A model generated the notes under the pieces. It made no database searches and was not told the origin of the DNA. It was given only the letters and a program-made list of their open reading frames with translations. Shown here in pieces: positions 1-9,229 of a stretch of DNA of 64,000 nucleotides. Made by a program: the position numbers and the translations under genes. The stretch is from Acidipropionibacterium timonense (GTDB taxonomy: Bacteria; Actinomycetota; Actinomycetes; Propionibacteriales; Propionibacteriaceae): positions 1,114,610-1,178,609 of the forward strand of contig NZ_LR027558.1 in assembly GCF_900605005.1 (NCBI RefSeq). Reading direction: 5' to 3'. Each line of letters opens with the position of its first letter. The first letter of the stretch is position 1.

Positions 1-1
1 C

Positions 2-106
2 CTCGGGCAGGTGTGGACGGCGGCGCTGTGCCTGGCGGTGGTGGTGCGCGCGGGGGCGACTGGCGTCGCAGTGATTCAGCGACCGGCATGGGCGCACGCC
101 GAGTAG
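2..106 (+). CDS. 3' end of an unidentified gene, probable membrane protein (partial)
   Basis: An open frame enters from the left edge and runs 34 codons to TAG at 104-106. Its residues are hydrophobic (a run such as ALCLAVVVRAGATGVAVI) and it ends in a short polar tail, which would fit the last membrane segment of an integral membrane protein. A TRIC/YadS-type cation channel tail is one possibility, but the piece is too short to assign. The 146 bases between it and hsdM hold no convincing gene. Confidence 0.35.
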   Translation, partial: LGQVWTAALCLAVVVRAGATGVAVIQRPAWAHAE

Positions 107-252
107 CGAGGTTGTGCCGTCGGCAGCCCGCCACATGATTGTCGACGACTGACGCCCGGAACACCTGTTCGACGCTCGCTTCCCATGCGTCTGCCGACCG
201 GGCATCGACGCCCACTAAGCTGCCGATGACCGGCTCGCAGTGAAGGGATCTC

Positions 253-2211
253 ATGGCTCCGCAGGGTTTTCAGGACAAGGTCGCGTTCGTGTGGAAGGTC
301 GCCGACGTGCTGCGCGGCACCTTCAAGCAGCACGAGTACGGCTCGGTCATGCTGCCGTTCCTCGTCCTGCGCCGGATGGACGCCGTCCTCGAGCCGACGA
401 AGGCCGACGTCGTGGAGTTCGCCAAGGGCCTGGTCGAGATCAGCGGCGGCATGGATCGCATCCTCAGGAACAAGGCTGGGCAGCGCTTCTACAACACCTC
501 GCCGTTCACCTTCACTTCGTTGCTGAGCGACGACAAGCACCTGGCCGACAATCTCACCCAGTACATCGCCGGCCTGTCCAGTGACGCCGCCACCGTCATG
601 GACGCCTACAACGTCGACGACAAGATCGCCCGACTCGACCATGCCGGCATCCTCTATCAGGTCGTCGCCGCCTTCGCCGACCTCGACTTGCGGCCTTCGG
701 TCGTCTCCAATGAGGCGATGGGCTACATCTTCGAGGAACTCCTGCGGAGGTTCTCCGAGATGAGCAACGAGACCGCCGGCGAGCACTACACGCCGCGCGA
801 GGTCATTCGGCTCGTCGCAGACCTTCTCATCAAGGGGCAGGCCGGACGCGACCTGGTCGAGAATCAGATGCCGGTGCGCACCATCTATGATCCGGCGGCT
901 GGAACCGGCGGAATGCTCATGGTGACGATGGATCGGATCAAGGAGCTCAATCCGAACGCCATCGTCAAGGTGTACGGGCAGGAAATCAATGACGAGACGT
1001 GGGCCATCGCCCAGTCCGACCTCATGATGCAGGACATCCCACCGGAGCAGATGCGCAACGGCAACACGCTGACCAGCGATGCGTTTCCCGCCGACAAGTT
1101 CGACTTCATCCTCGCCAATCCGCCGTACGGCGTGGACTGGAAGGCATACGCGCAACCCATCAAGGACGAGGCCGAGCGGCTCGGTATGAACGGACGCTTC
1201 GGGGCTGGACTCCCCCGCGTCTCCGATGGCTCCTTCCTCTTCCTTCAGCACATGCTCAGCCATATGAAGCCAGTGACGCCGTCCAGCCCAACGGGCTCCC
1301 GGGTGGGCATTGTCCTGTCGGGTTCTCCCCTTTTCAGCGGTGCCGCCGGATCAGGAGAGAGCGAGATCCGACGGTGGATTCTTGAGAACGACTGGCTTGA
1401 AGGCATCGTTGCGCTACCCGATCAGATGTTCTACAACACCGGAATCTCGACCTATGTGTGGATTCTGACCAACGCAAAGTCCGAGGCCGAACGAGGCCTC
1501 GTCAAGCTCATCGACGCCCGCGACATGGGCACGAAGATGCGCAAGAGCCTGGGCGACAAGCGCAAGGAACTCACCGACGACGCCATTGACGAGATTGTCC
1601 GGCTCTTCGGCGGGGCTCGGGATGAGTTCGCCGATGACAAGCGGGTCAAGGTGTTGCCGCGGGAGGCGTTCGGATTCCAGCGGGTCACCGTCGAGAGGCC
1701 GCTCCACCTGCGGTGGGAGGTCACGGCGGACGCCGTCCAGGGCGAGGACTTCGCACCCTACGCCGAGCTGGTCGGCAGGAAGTTCGAGACGGAGAAGGAA
1801 CTCATGGCCGAGGTGTCAGGACTCTCCCCCGCCAAGCGCAGGAAGTTCGCCGCGGCCTGTGCGGTGACCGACCCCAGCGCGCCTGTGGTCCTCAAGAAGG
1901 GCAGGCCCGAGCCGGATTCGGACCTGCGAGACCAGGAGAACATCCCGCTGCCCGAGGGGTGGTTCGATCTGGACGACGCCGAACGCGAGCGAGTGCTCAT
2001 AGACGCCGCCGAGGCACACCTGCGCGACGAGATTCGCCCCTATGTCCCGGACGCGTGGATCGACCACAGCAAGACGAAATTGGGGTTCGAGATCCCGTTC
2101 ACTCGCCAGTTCTACGTCTACGAACCGCCGAGGCCGGTCGAGGAGATCGCCGCGGAGATCAAGGAGCTCGAGGCGCAGATTCAGGAGTGGATGAAGGGGC
2201 TGGGACTATGA
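253..2211 (+). CDS. hsdM: Type I restriction-modification system, DNA methyltransferase subunit HsdM
   Basis: This 652-residue protein is the adenine-N6 methylation subunit of a type I restriction-modification enzyme. It transfers methyl from S-adenosylmethionine once the specificity subunit has bound target DNA. The N-terminal part (about 1-150) matches the HsdM helical domain. The SAM-binding motif DPAAGTGG begins near residue 213, and the catalytic NPPY motif of N6-adenine methylases begins at residue 289. The stretch GEHYTPREV just before the SAM motif is also typical. AAGGGA a few bases before the ATG is a plausible ribosome site. The gene overlaps hsdS by four bases (ATGA), so M, S and R form one operon in that order. 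Confidence 0.95.
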   Translation: MAPQGFQDKVAFVWKVADVLRGTFKQHEYGSVMLPFLVLRRMDAVLEPTKADVVEFAKGLVEISGGMDRILRNKAGQRFYNTSPFTFTSLLSDDKHLADNLTQYIAGLSSDAATVMDAYNVDDKIARLDHAGILYQVVAAFADLDLRPSVVSNEAMGYIFEELLRRFSEMSNETAGEHYTPREVIRLVADLLIKGQAGRDLVENQMPVRTIYDPAAGTGGMLMVTMDRIKELNPNAIVKVYGQEINDETWAIAQSDLMMQDIPPEQMRNGNTLTSDAFPADKFDFILANPPYGVDWKAYAQPIKDEAERLGMNGRFGAGLPRVSDGSFLFLQHMLSHMKPVTPSSPTGSRVGIVLSGSPLFSGAAGSGESEIRRWILENDWLEGIVALPDQMFYNTGISTYVWILTNAKSEAERGLVKLIDARDMGTKMRKSLGDKRKELTDDAIDEIVRLFGGARDEFADDKRVKVLPREAFGFQRVTVERPLHLRWEVTADAVQGEDFAPYAELVGRKFETEKELMAEVSGLSPAKRRKFAAACAVTDPSAPVVLKKGRPEPDSDLRDQENIPLPEGWFDLDDAERERVLIDAAEAHLRDEIRPYVPDAWIDHSKTKLGFEIPFTRQFYVYEPPRPVEEIAAEIKELEAQIQEWMKGLGL

Positions 2212-3371
2212 AGACGGTGCCAGCACGCTATCGCATGTCAAACATCGTTGAACCCGCACACGAGGCCGCCCCGACAGTGCAACTAGACAATATTGCCTCT
2301 GGAGATGCGAGGTTGACGAGTGAGCTGACTTGTGCACCGCCACGCGGTCAAAATCTCTTCGCGCGAGGAGATGTTCTCTTTTCGAAACTCCGCCCATATC
2401 TGTCAAAGAGCCTGCTTGTCGACCGCCCAATGAATGGAAGTGGCGAATTTCTGTGCCTTCGCCCACATGGAACTCTGGAGGCTCGATTCCTACTCTATCT
2501 CACATTGAGTCATGCATGGCTGGAGCACGCTAATCAGTCGTCCTACGGATCAAAAATGCCTCGGACATCTTGGGAAGCGATGTCTGAATTTCGGCTGCCC
2601 AACCTGAATATGGAGACTCAGCGGCGGATCGTGGATTTCCTCGACGACCGCGTCGCCCGGATCGACCAGATCATCGCCGCCCGCGAGAACCAGCAACGGC
2701 TTGCCGATGATGCCTTTCGTAGTGGTCTTGAATCACAATTTGAAGCGTCGTCCCACCGTCCACTCAAGACGCTACTTACATCCGTGACAAGCGGACCTCG
2801 GGGCTGGGGTGACCTCGTCGCTGATGTTGGGACACCATTCGTCCGGATCGCCAATCTTTCCCCCCTGGGTATTGAGCTCACTGAGTCCGATTGGGCCAAG
2901 GTCGTGATGCCGTCTGACGCCGAAGCCAAGCGCGCAAGTCTTTCATCCGGAGACGTCCTGCTGAGCATCACCGCGGTGTTTGGGGAAGTGGGCGTGTGGC
3001 GTCATGGCGAAGGAACATTCTCACAGCACGTCTCTCGACTGCGACCCGTGGATCCAGACGATGCTGACTGGATCGCCTGGTTCCTACAGAGTCCCATGGC
3101 TCACGACCAGTACGACCAACTTGCCTATGGCGGGACGAAGGCGAGCATGGGTCTGGAACAGGTTCGTAACTTGTCCGTACCAGACGTACCCCGACTCAAG
3201 AGGCGTGAGACGCGATGCAGGCTGGCCAGCATGTGGACTGCGCATCAGCACGGCGTGGTTGCTCTTCAACGGCAAGTGTCATCACTACGCGAGTACAAGC
3301 AATCCCTTATAACCGCGGCCGTCACCGGCGAGTTCGATGTCACCACCGCTTCCACGAGAATCCCGGAGTGA
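2208..3371 (+). CDS. hsdS: Type I restriction-modification system, specificity subunit HsdS
   Basis: This 387-residue subunit reads the two-part DNA target for HsdM and HsdR. Two target-recognition domains (about 1-135 and 175-340) are each followed by a conserved helical spacer: RRIVDFLDDRVARIDQII near residue 139, and a similar LREYKQSLITAAVTGEFDV segment near the C-terminus. The start is the ATG overlapping the hsdM stop. AAGGGG lies just upstream. The first recognition domain is short for the family, since the protein begins almost directly in the VQLDNIASGD segment. Both recognition domains are visibly richer in A/T than hsdM and hsdR, as expected for segments exchanged between strains. 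No frameshift is seen. Confidence 0.9.
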   Translation: MKTVPARYRMSNIVEPAHEAAPTVQLDNIASGDARLTSELTCAPPRGQNLFARGDVLFSKLRPYLSKSLLVDRPMNGSGEFLCLRPHGTLEARFLLYLTLSHAWLEHANQSSYGSKMPRTSWEAMSEFRLPNLNMETQRRIVDFLDDRVARIDQIIAARENQQRLADDAFRSGLESQFEASSHRPLKTLLTSVTSGPRGWGDLVADVGTPFVRIANLSPLGIELTESDWAKVVMPSDAEAKRASLSSGDVLLSITAVFGEVGVWRHGEGTFSQHVSRLRPVDPDDADWIAWFLQSPMAHDQYDQLAYGGTKASMGLEQVRNLSVPDVPRLKRRETRCRLASMWTAHQHGVVALQRQVSSLREYKQSLITAAVTGEFDVTTASTRIPE

Positions 3372-3374
3372 GCC

Positions 3375-6300
3375 ATGTCGATCACCACTGAAGGAACCTT
3401 CGAGGGCAATATCGAGGCCCACCTCCTCACCCACGGCTGGTCGCGCGTCTCCCCTGACACCTACGACCGCAAACTCGGCCTCTTCCCCGACGAACTCCTC
3501 GCCTTCGTCCAGGCCACCCAGCCCAGGCAGTGGGCTCTGCTCGTTCGTCGTCACGGCGGTGAGGACGCCGCCCGCGCCAAGTTCCTCGCCCGGGTCGCCG
3601 CCGAGATCGACCATCGCGGCACCATCGCCGTCCTGCGCGGCACCGTCAAGGACACCGGTGTCGAGGTGCGACTGTGCTACTTCAAGCCGGCGTCACGCCT
3701 CAACGACGAGCAGCTCGCGCGCTACCGGGCGAACCGGCTGGCCGTCGTCCGCCAGCTTCACCACTCCGAGTCGCGCCCCCGCGACTCGCTCGACGTCACC
3801 CTCGTCACCAACGGCATCCCCGTCGCCACCGCCGAACTCAAGAACACCCTCACCGGCCAGTCCGTCGCCGACGCCCAGACCCAGTACCGCACCGATCGCA
3901 ACCCCGCCGACCTCATCTTCGCCCGTCGCACCCTCGTCCACTTCGCCGTCGACCCCCACCACGTCTCGATGACGACCCGTCTGCAGGGGCAGGCCACCCG
4001 CTTCCTGCCCTTCGACCAGGGCAGCGCCGGCGCAGGAAGCCCTGGCACCTCCGGCAACCCGCCTGCCCCCGACGGCCGCTACCAGACCTCCTACCTGTGG
4101 GAACAGGTGTGGCAGCGCGACGCCTGGCTCGACATCCTCGGCAACTTCGTCCACTCCAGCGGCAAGACCATCCTCTTCCCGCGCTTCCACCAGTGGCACG
4201 CCGTCCGCTCCATCCTCGACGCCACGAGGCGCGATGGCGCCGGCGTCGACCGCCTCATCCAGCACTCGGCCGGTTCCGGCAAGTCGAACACCATCGCCTG
4301 GTCGGCGCACCAGCTCTCACGCCTCCACGACGACGATGACCAGCCGATCTTCGACAAGGTCGTCGTCATCACCGACCGCAAGGTACTTGACAAGCAACTT
4401 CAGGACACGGTCGCCGGATTCGACCACACCCCCGGCACCATCGTCCGCGTCGACAAGAACTCCGTCCAACTCAAAGAAGCCCTCGAGGGCAACGCCGCCC
4501 GCATCATCATCACCACCCTGCAGAAATTCCCGGTCGTCGTCGCGAAAGCCGCTGAGGACGCCGCCAAGGGCGAGAGCAAGGAGATCGCCGGGCGGCACTT
4601 CGCCATCGTCGTCGACGAGGCCCACTCCTCGACCAGCGGCGAGAGTGTCAAGGAACTCAAGAAGGTCCTCGGCGCACCCGAGGAATCCCTCGCCGCTGCC
4701 GAGGAGATCGAGAACGCCGCCGAGGATGCCGCCGACGCGAACGATCCCGTCCTCGCCTCGGCCGCCCATCGTGGAAAGCAGAAGAACCTCTCCTTCTTCG
4801 CCTTCACCGCCACCCCGAAGGAGCGGACCCTCGACCTCTTCGGCGAGCTCGGTGACGATGGCCTCAAGCATCCCTTCCACACCTATTCCATGCGTCAGGC
4901 CATCGCCGAAGGATTCATCCTCGATGTCCTGCGCAACTACACCACCTATGCCGTGTACTACCGACTCGCCAATGCCGAAGGGGGCTTCGACCCCACCGTT
5001 GACGAGCACAAGGGCAAGGTGGCCCTGGCCCGATTCGCGTCGTTGCATCCCTACGAAATGGATCAGAAGGCCGAGATCATCGTCGAGCATTTCCGGCAGA
5101 AGACGTCGCGCAAGATCAAGGGCCACGCCAAGGCCATGGTCGTCACCCGCAGCCGACTCCACGCGGTGAAGACCAAGGAGGCCATCGACCGCTACATCGC
5201 ACGCAAGGGCTACGACAAGGGACCCCGCCCCGTCCGCGCCCTCGTCGCCTTCAGCGGTGCCGTCACCGACCCCGACCTGCCCGAGAAGCAGTGGACCGAA
5301 CCGGAACTCAACGGCTTCGCCGAGTCCGAGCTGCCCGAGAAATTCCACGGCGACGACTATCAGGTGCTCGTCGTCGCCGAGAAATACCAGACCGGATTCG
5401 ACGAACCGCTCCTCCACACGATGTACGTCGACAAGAAACTTGCCGGCGTCAAGGCCGTCCAGACGCTGTCGCGCCTCAACCGAACAGCCCCCGGAAAGGA
5501 CGACACCTTCGTCCTAGATTTCGCCAACACCGCCGAGGAGATCCAGCAGGCGTTCCAGGGTTTCTACGAGGAGACCCTCACGACGCCCACCGACCCGAAC
5601 GCCCTGTACAACCTCAGCACCGACCTGTGGTCGGCCCGGGTGCTCTCCGAACCCGAGGTCGACGCCGCCGTCGCCGCCCTGCTCAGCGGCGACCCGGCAC
5701 GGCAGGCGCAGATCTACGACAACCTCGGGCCCGCCGTCGGGCGCTGGATCGCTCTGGAGGACGATGAGGCCGAGGCCTTCCGCGGCACTCTCGACCAGTT
5801 CTGCCGGGCCTACGGCTTCCTCGCCCAGGTCATGCCGTTCATCGACCCGTCACTGGAGAAGCTCTACCTCTACGGCAAGGTCCTGCTCACCCAGCTGCCC
5901 GCCGGGGAGGACGAGCCGATGCCCCAGATCAGCAATCAACTCCAGCTCACCCATCTGCGGCTGTCCATCACCTCGCAGGACGACATCTCCCTGGAACCCG
6001 GGCAGTCCGAGCCAGGAACCGCTCTGCCCGGAAGCGGCCTGGGACCTCAGAACGAGCCGGTCATGGACAAGCTCTCGGCCCTCATCAAGGTCATGAACGA
6101 CAAGTTCGGCGCCGACCTCAATGACGCCGACAAACTCACCTTCGAACAGACCCGCATGGACCTCATGCGACGCGATGACATGCGGGTCATCGCCGAGAAC
6201 AACGACCGGGCCCAGTACCGACTCGTCCTCGAGGACCGCGCCGACGACATCATCGTCGACCGCGGAAGCCGCAACGGCCAGCTCTTCGACTACTACTTCT

Positions 6301-6383
6301 CCCGTCCCGAGGTGCGTACCGCGTTCATCGACTACCTCATGAGCACCTACGACGAGTTCCGCGCCGGGGCCACAGGAGCCTGA
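3375..6383 (+). CDS. hsdR: Type I restriction-modification system, restriction subunit HsdR
   Basis: This 1002-residue protein is the translocating and cutting subunit. The N-terminal nuclease region carries a D...ELK-type segment (TNGIPVATAELKNTL, about residues 148-162). The ATP-driven motor follows, with Walker A HSAGSGKS near 297-304, the DEAH box at 414-417, FTATPK near 475 and a motif VI-like stretch QTLSRLNR. The C-terminal third probably binds the methylase core. The ATG lies three bases after the hsdS stop. With hsdM and hsdS intact, the system looks complete and functional. Confidence 0.95.
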   Translation: MSITTEGTFEGNIEAHLLTHGWSRVSPDTYDRKLGLFPDELLAFVQATQPRQWALLVRRHGGEDAARAKFLARVAAEIDHRGTIAVLRGTVKDTGVEVRLCYFKPASRLNDEQLARYRANRLAVVRQLHHSESRPRDSLDVTLVTNGIPVATAELKNTLTGQSVADAQTQYRTDRNPADLIFARRTLVHFAVDPHHVSMTTRLQGQATRFLPFDQGSAGAGSPGTSGNPPAPDGRYQTSYLWEQVWQRDAWLDILGNFVHSSGKTILFPRFHQWHAVRSILDATRRDGAGVDRLIQHSAGSGKSNTIAWSAHQLSRLHDDDDQPIFDKVVVITDRKVLDKQLQDTVAGFDHTPGTIVRVDKNSVQLKEALEGNAARIIITTLQKFPVVVAKAAEDAAKGESKEIAGRHFAIVVDEAHSSTSGESVKELKKVLGAPEESLAAAEEIENAAEDAADANDPVLASAAHRGKQKNLSFFAFTATPKERTLDLFGELGDDGLKHPFHTYSMRQAIAEGFILDVLRNYTTYAVYYRLANAEGGFDPTVDEHKGKVALARFASLHPYEMDQKAEIIVEHFRQKTSRKIKGHAKAMVVTRSRLHAVKTKEAIDRYIARKGYDKGPRPVRALVAFSGAVTDPDLPEKQWTEPELNGFAESELPEKFHGDDYQVLVVAEKYQTGFDEPLLHTMYVDKKLAGVKAVQTLSRLNRTAPGKDDTFVLDFANTAEEIQQAFQGFYEETLTTPTDPNALYNLSTDLWSARVLSEPEVDAAVAALLSGDPARQAQIYDNLGPAVGRWIALEDDEAEAFRGTLDQFCRAYGFLAQVMPFIDPSLEKLYLYGKVLLTQLPAGEDEPMPQISNQLQLTHLRLSITSQDDISLEPGQSEPGTALPGSGLGPQNEPVMDKLSALIKVMNDKFGADLNDADKLTFEQTRMDLMRRDDMRVIAENNDRAQYRLVLEDRADDIIVDRGSRNGQLFDYYFSRPEVRTAFIDYLMSTYDEFRAGATGA

Positions 6384-6399
6384 TCGAGAGGGCGACGCA

Positions 6400-6975
6400 A
6401 TGATCCACGACATCCACCTGAGGCGCGGGCTGGTGACCCTGCGACCCCTCACCCTCGACGACGCGCCGCGACTGCGCGCGGTCGTCGACGAGACGACCTG
6501 GGCCGGCAACTCGTGCCCCCTTCCGGCGTCCGACGAGGCCATGGCCGCGCACCTGGGCTCACTCATCGACTCGGCCACCGTGCTGGCCTTCGCGGTCGAC
6601 CTCGACGGGCGCTTCGTGGGAAGGACGACGCTCTACGACATCGTCGACGGGCTGCGGTGCGAGATCGGCAGCACCATCTACGACCGGCGGGTGTGGGGTG
6701 GCGTCGTCAATCCGTCGGCGAAGCTGCTCCTGTTCACCCTCGCCTTCGACGAGCTCGGGATGAACCGCGTGGCCCTGCGCTGCGACCGGCGCAACACGAG
6801 GTCGCACGCCGCCATCGCGCGCCTCGGCGCCACCTACGAGGGCACCCTGCGCCAGTTCCGCCCGGCCGCCGACGGAACCCTGGCCGACGTCGACTACTTC
6901 TCGGTCCTGCGTGCCGAATGGCCCCGGGTGCGACGGGGCCTGGAAGCACGGCTCGAGGGGTTCCAGAGCGCCTGA
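6400..6975 (+). CDS. GNAT-family acetyltransferase, RimJ/RimL type
   Basis: This 191-residue protein fits the RimJ/RimL branch of the GNAT superfamily, which acetylates N-terminal or small-molecule amines with acetyl-CoA. It begins with the family-typical VTLRPLTLDDAPRLRAVVDE. The CoA-binding part includes LLLFTLAFDELGMNRVALRCDRRNTRSHAAIARLGATYEG, here described in pieces around residues 107-147. GAGAGG at about 6386 precedes the ATG. It starts 16 bases after hsdR, so it may be read from the same transcript, but nothing links it to restriction. The substrate is unknown. Confidence 0.85.
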   Translation: MIHDIHLRRGLVTLRPLTLDDAPRLRAVVDETTWAGNSCPLPASDEAMAAHLGSLIDSATVLAFAVDLDGRFVGRTTLYDIVDGLRCEIGSTIYDRRVWGGVVNPSAKLLLFTLAFDELGMNRVALRCDRRNTRSHAAIARLGATYEGTLRQFRPAADGTLADVDYFSVLRAEWPRVRRGLEARLEGFQSA

Positions 6976-7109
6976 GACGCCGGCCTGGCGGGGCCCTTCG
7001 GGAGCGGGCCACCGGAATGCCCCCGCCCAGACCCGGTTCCCCGGCGGCGGACGTCCGCCACCGGTCGGCTCCCTGACCCCGGAAGCCGACGGTACTAGCG
7101 TGAACGCCG

Positions 7110-8333
7110 ATGAGCAGTGACGAACGATTCCAGCCGGGCACTCGCGGATACTCCCGTGTGACGCGGGCCCTCTTCGCGGCCGGGCTGGCGACCTTCGCCG
7201 AGCTGTACACGACGCAGCCGTTGCTCCCCCTGCTCAGCGCACACTTCGGTCTGACGGCGGGGTCGGCAGCGTTGTCGGTGAGTGTGACGACCTTCGCCCT
7301 GGGCATCGCCCTGCTCGTCGTCGGGCCGACGAGTGAGGTCATCGGGCGCACGAGGGTCATGATGATCTCGCTCTTCGGGGCCTCCGTGGTCGCCATCGCG
7401 TGCGCGGCGGCGCCGAGCTGGACGTCGCTGCTCGTCCTGCGCGGCCTGCTCGGGTTGGCCGCCGCCGGTCTGCCCGCGGTCGCCGTGGCCTACCTGCGCG
7501 AGGAGGTGGCGCCGACCGCGATGGCCCGGGCGACTGGACAGTACATCGGCGGGACAGCCCTGGGCGGAATGAGTGGCCGGCTCGTCGCCGGGGTGCTGGC
7601 TGACCTCGGCGGGTGGCGTCTCGCGGTGGCCGGGATCGGGGTGCTCGGCCTCGTCTGCGCGATCTTCGTGCGGGCCACCCTGCCGGCCTCGCGTCACTTC
7701 GTGGCGGTTCCCCTGGACCATCGGGTGCTGTGGGCGATGACCCGACGGGTGCTCGTCGATCGGGTGCTGTTGGCGTTGTACGTTCTGCCGTTCCTGTCGA
7801 TGGGGGCGTTCGTCGCGGTGTACAACGCCATGGGATTCCGTCTCGCCGCGGCTCCCTACCGTCTGTCGGTAGGGGTGGCGGGGCTGGTGTTCCTCACCTA
7901 CGCGCTGGGGTCGGCGTCCTCCTCGCGGGCCGGCAGGCTCGCCGACAGGTACGGCCACCGAGCCGTGGTGCCGATCACCTTGGCCATCATGCTCGTCGGG
8001 TTGGTCGTCACCTTGACCCGACCCTTGGCGCTGGTCATCGTGGGGCTGGCGTTGTTCACCATGGGGTTCTTCGGATGCCACGGGGTCGCCAGCGGGTGGG
8101 TGGTGTCGCGTGCCGCCGCCGGAGGGCCCGGGGCGGGGCAGGCATCGGCGCTGTACACCTTCATGTACTACCTGGGGTCGTCGGTGGCCGGGGCCATCGC
8201 CGGGGTGGCGTGGTCGGCCGGCGGGTGGGTCCGGGTCGTCGAGTTCACCGGGGCACTCGTCCTCGCGGGGCTGGTGATCACGCTGTGGCTACGGCGAACG
8301 CCCGCCGTGAAGGTTGCTGGTCCGCGGTCATGA
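7110..8333 (+). CDS. MFS transporter, YnfM-like
   Basis: This 407-residue integral membrane protein has about 12 hydrophobic segments. The first (around residues 20-40, LATFAELYTTQPLLPLLS) and the loop-2 motif GPTSEVIGRTRVMM resemble the E. coli YnfM/AraJ group of major facilitator exporters. A second-half loop (GRLADRYGHRAVV) repeats the MFS signature. The substrate cannot be read from the sequence, but relatives are mostly drug or sugar efflux proteins. A reasonable leaderless or weak-SD start is the ATG at 7110. The preceding 130 bases hold no other gene. Confidence 0.85.
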   Translation: MSSDERFQPGTRGYSRVTRALFAAGLATFAELYTTQPLLPLLSAHFGLTAGSAALSVSVTTFALGIALLVVGPTSEVIGRTRVMMISLFGASVVAIACAAAPSWTSLLVLRGLLGLAAAGLPAVAVAYLREEVAPTAMARATGQYIGGTALGGMSGRLVAGVLADLGGWRLAVAGIGVLGLVCAIFVRATLPASRHFVAVPLDHRVLWAMTRRVLVDRVLLALYVLPFLSMGAFVAVYNAMGFRLAAAPYRLSVGVAGLVFLTYALGSASSSRAGRLADRYGHRAVVPITLAIMLVGLVVTLTRPLALVIVGLALFTMGFFGCHGVASGWVVSRAAAGGPGAGQASALYTFMYYLGSSVAGAIAGVAWSAGGWVRVVEFTGALVLAGLVITLWLRRTPAVKVAGPRS

Positions 8334-8393
8334 GGTGCTCGCCGGGGCACCCTCGTGGCCTCGGGGTCGATGGGTGCCCGGGTCCCCATGTCA

Positions 8394-8459
8394 GGAAATC
8401 CCCGTGAGGGGAGAAATGTTCCCCTCCAGGGGAACGATGGCGATCTCAGGGGGATTTCC
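8394..8459. repeat. Nested inverted repeat (hairpin with internal hairpin)
   Basis: The arms GGAAATCCCCGTGAG (8394-8408) and CTCAGGGGGATTTCC (8445-8459) pair over 15 bases with one mismatch. They enclose a perfect hairpin, GTTCCCCT / AGGGGAAC at 8418-8425 and 8428-8435. The structure lies between two convergent genes and has no U-tract, so it could be a terminator, an RNA element or a small palindromic repeat. Confidence 0.6.
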
Positions 8460-8500
8460 AGACACCGGTCCGCCAAGACCCACCACCGGCACATCACAAC

Positions 8501-8530
8501 AGCGCCGCGACCCCGGAGGGTCGCGGCGCT
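8501..8530. terminator. Strong hairpin between MFS and cupin genes
   Basis: A perfect 13-bp stem (AGCGCCGCGACCC at 8501-8513 with its complement at 8518-8530) closes a 4-base loop. It lies downstream of both convergent genes and is a likely bidirectional terminator, though neither strand shows a long T run, which is common in high-GC genomes. Confidence 0.6.
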
Positions 8531-8541
8531 GCCACCCGATG

Positions 8542-8567
8542 GCGCCTGATCGGCGCCGATCAGGCGC
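8542..8567. repeat. Perfect 26-bp palindrome over the cupin stop codon
   Basis: GCGCCTGATCGGC at 8542-8554 is followed directly by its exact complement at 8555-8567, with no spacer. The palindrome includes the last codons and stop (8560-8562) of the minus-strand cupin gene. It probably works with the adjacent 8501-8530 stem in transcript ending. Confidence 0.6.
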
Positions 8568-9036
8568 TCTGGTCCGGCTTGCCGGTGCCGGGCTGGACGG
8601 TCCACTCCGGCGGCACGTCCTTGCCGGAATCCTCGTCGCGCTCGGCATCCTCGAACGTCGCCTGGACGATGCCCTTGGCGTGATGGCTCGGCGCATAGAC
8701 GGCGTACACCTGCATCGGCTCATCGCCGGTGTTGATGATGTCGTGCCAGGTTCCGGCAGGAACCTGCACCGACCAACCATCGGTGACGTCCTGCTGGAAG
8801 GTGAGGTTGTCCTTCGACGGCCCCATGACGACATGTCCCTGGCCGGCGTCGAGGCGGAGGAACTGGTCGGTCTCGGGATGGGCCTCCAGGCCGATGGACG
8901 ACCCGACGGGGATCGACATGAGCGTCACCTGGAGGTACTTGCCCGTCCACGCGGTCGTCCGGTAGTTGCCGTTCTCCTTGGTCGCGGTCTCGATGTCGAA
9001 GGCGTTCGGTTCGGGCCCGTTGTCGGTGATGTCCAT
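8560..9036 (-). CDS. Cupin-domain protein
   Basis: This 158-residue single-domain cupin has the two conserved cupin motifs. The first is around GSSIGLEAHPETDQFLRLDAG, with His and Glu ligands. The second is PAGTWHDIINTGDEPMQVY, with the late His. Both together suggest a metal-binding beta barrel. The frame opens further upstream, but MDITDNGPEPNAF is chosen because AAAGGAAA lies just before its ATG. Proteins of this kind include isomerases and oxygenases, and the substrate is not evident. It is transcribed alone, convergent with the MFS gene and divergent from the DedA gene. Confidence 0.85.
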   Translation of the reverse strand: MDITDNGPEPNAFDIETATKENGNYRTTAWTGKYLQVTLMSIPVGSSIGLEAHPETDQFLRLDAGQGHVVMGPSKDNLTFQQDVTDGWSVQVPAGTWHDIINTGDEPMQVYAVYAPSHHAKGIVQATFEDAERDEDSGKDVPPEWTVQPGTGKPDQSA

Positions 9037-9229
9037 CGCAGTTTCCTTTCTGTCGTGGATCAGCCGGTCCGACGTCGGATCCCTCCGGTGCACGAGACAT
9101 GACGCGCGGTGCGGCGTCGGGACCGGCCACGTCGAACCCAGTCTACCGGCCCCGGCCCCTCGGGACCGGCCGCCCGACCCACAAGCCCCGTTCAGCGTCC
9201 TCTCAGCGACCCGACCCTACCGTCGAGAC

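Noticed and set aside
76..1263. Long minus-strand frames opposite hsdM and many other genes
   Set aside because: High-GC coding DNA leaves long open frames on the other strand. These have repetitive low-complexity translations, no ribosome sites and no family features.
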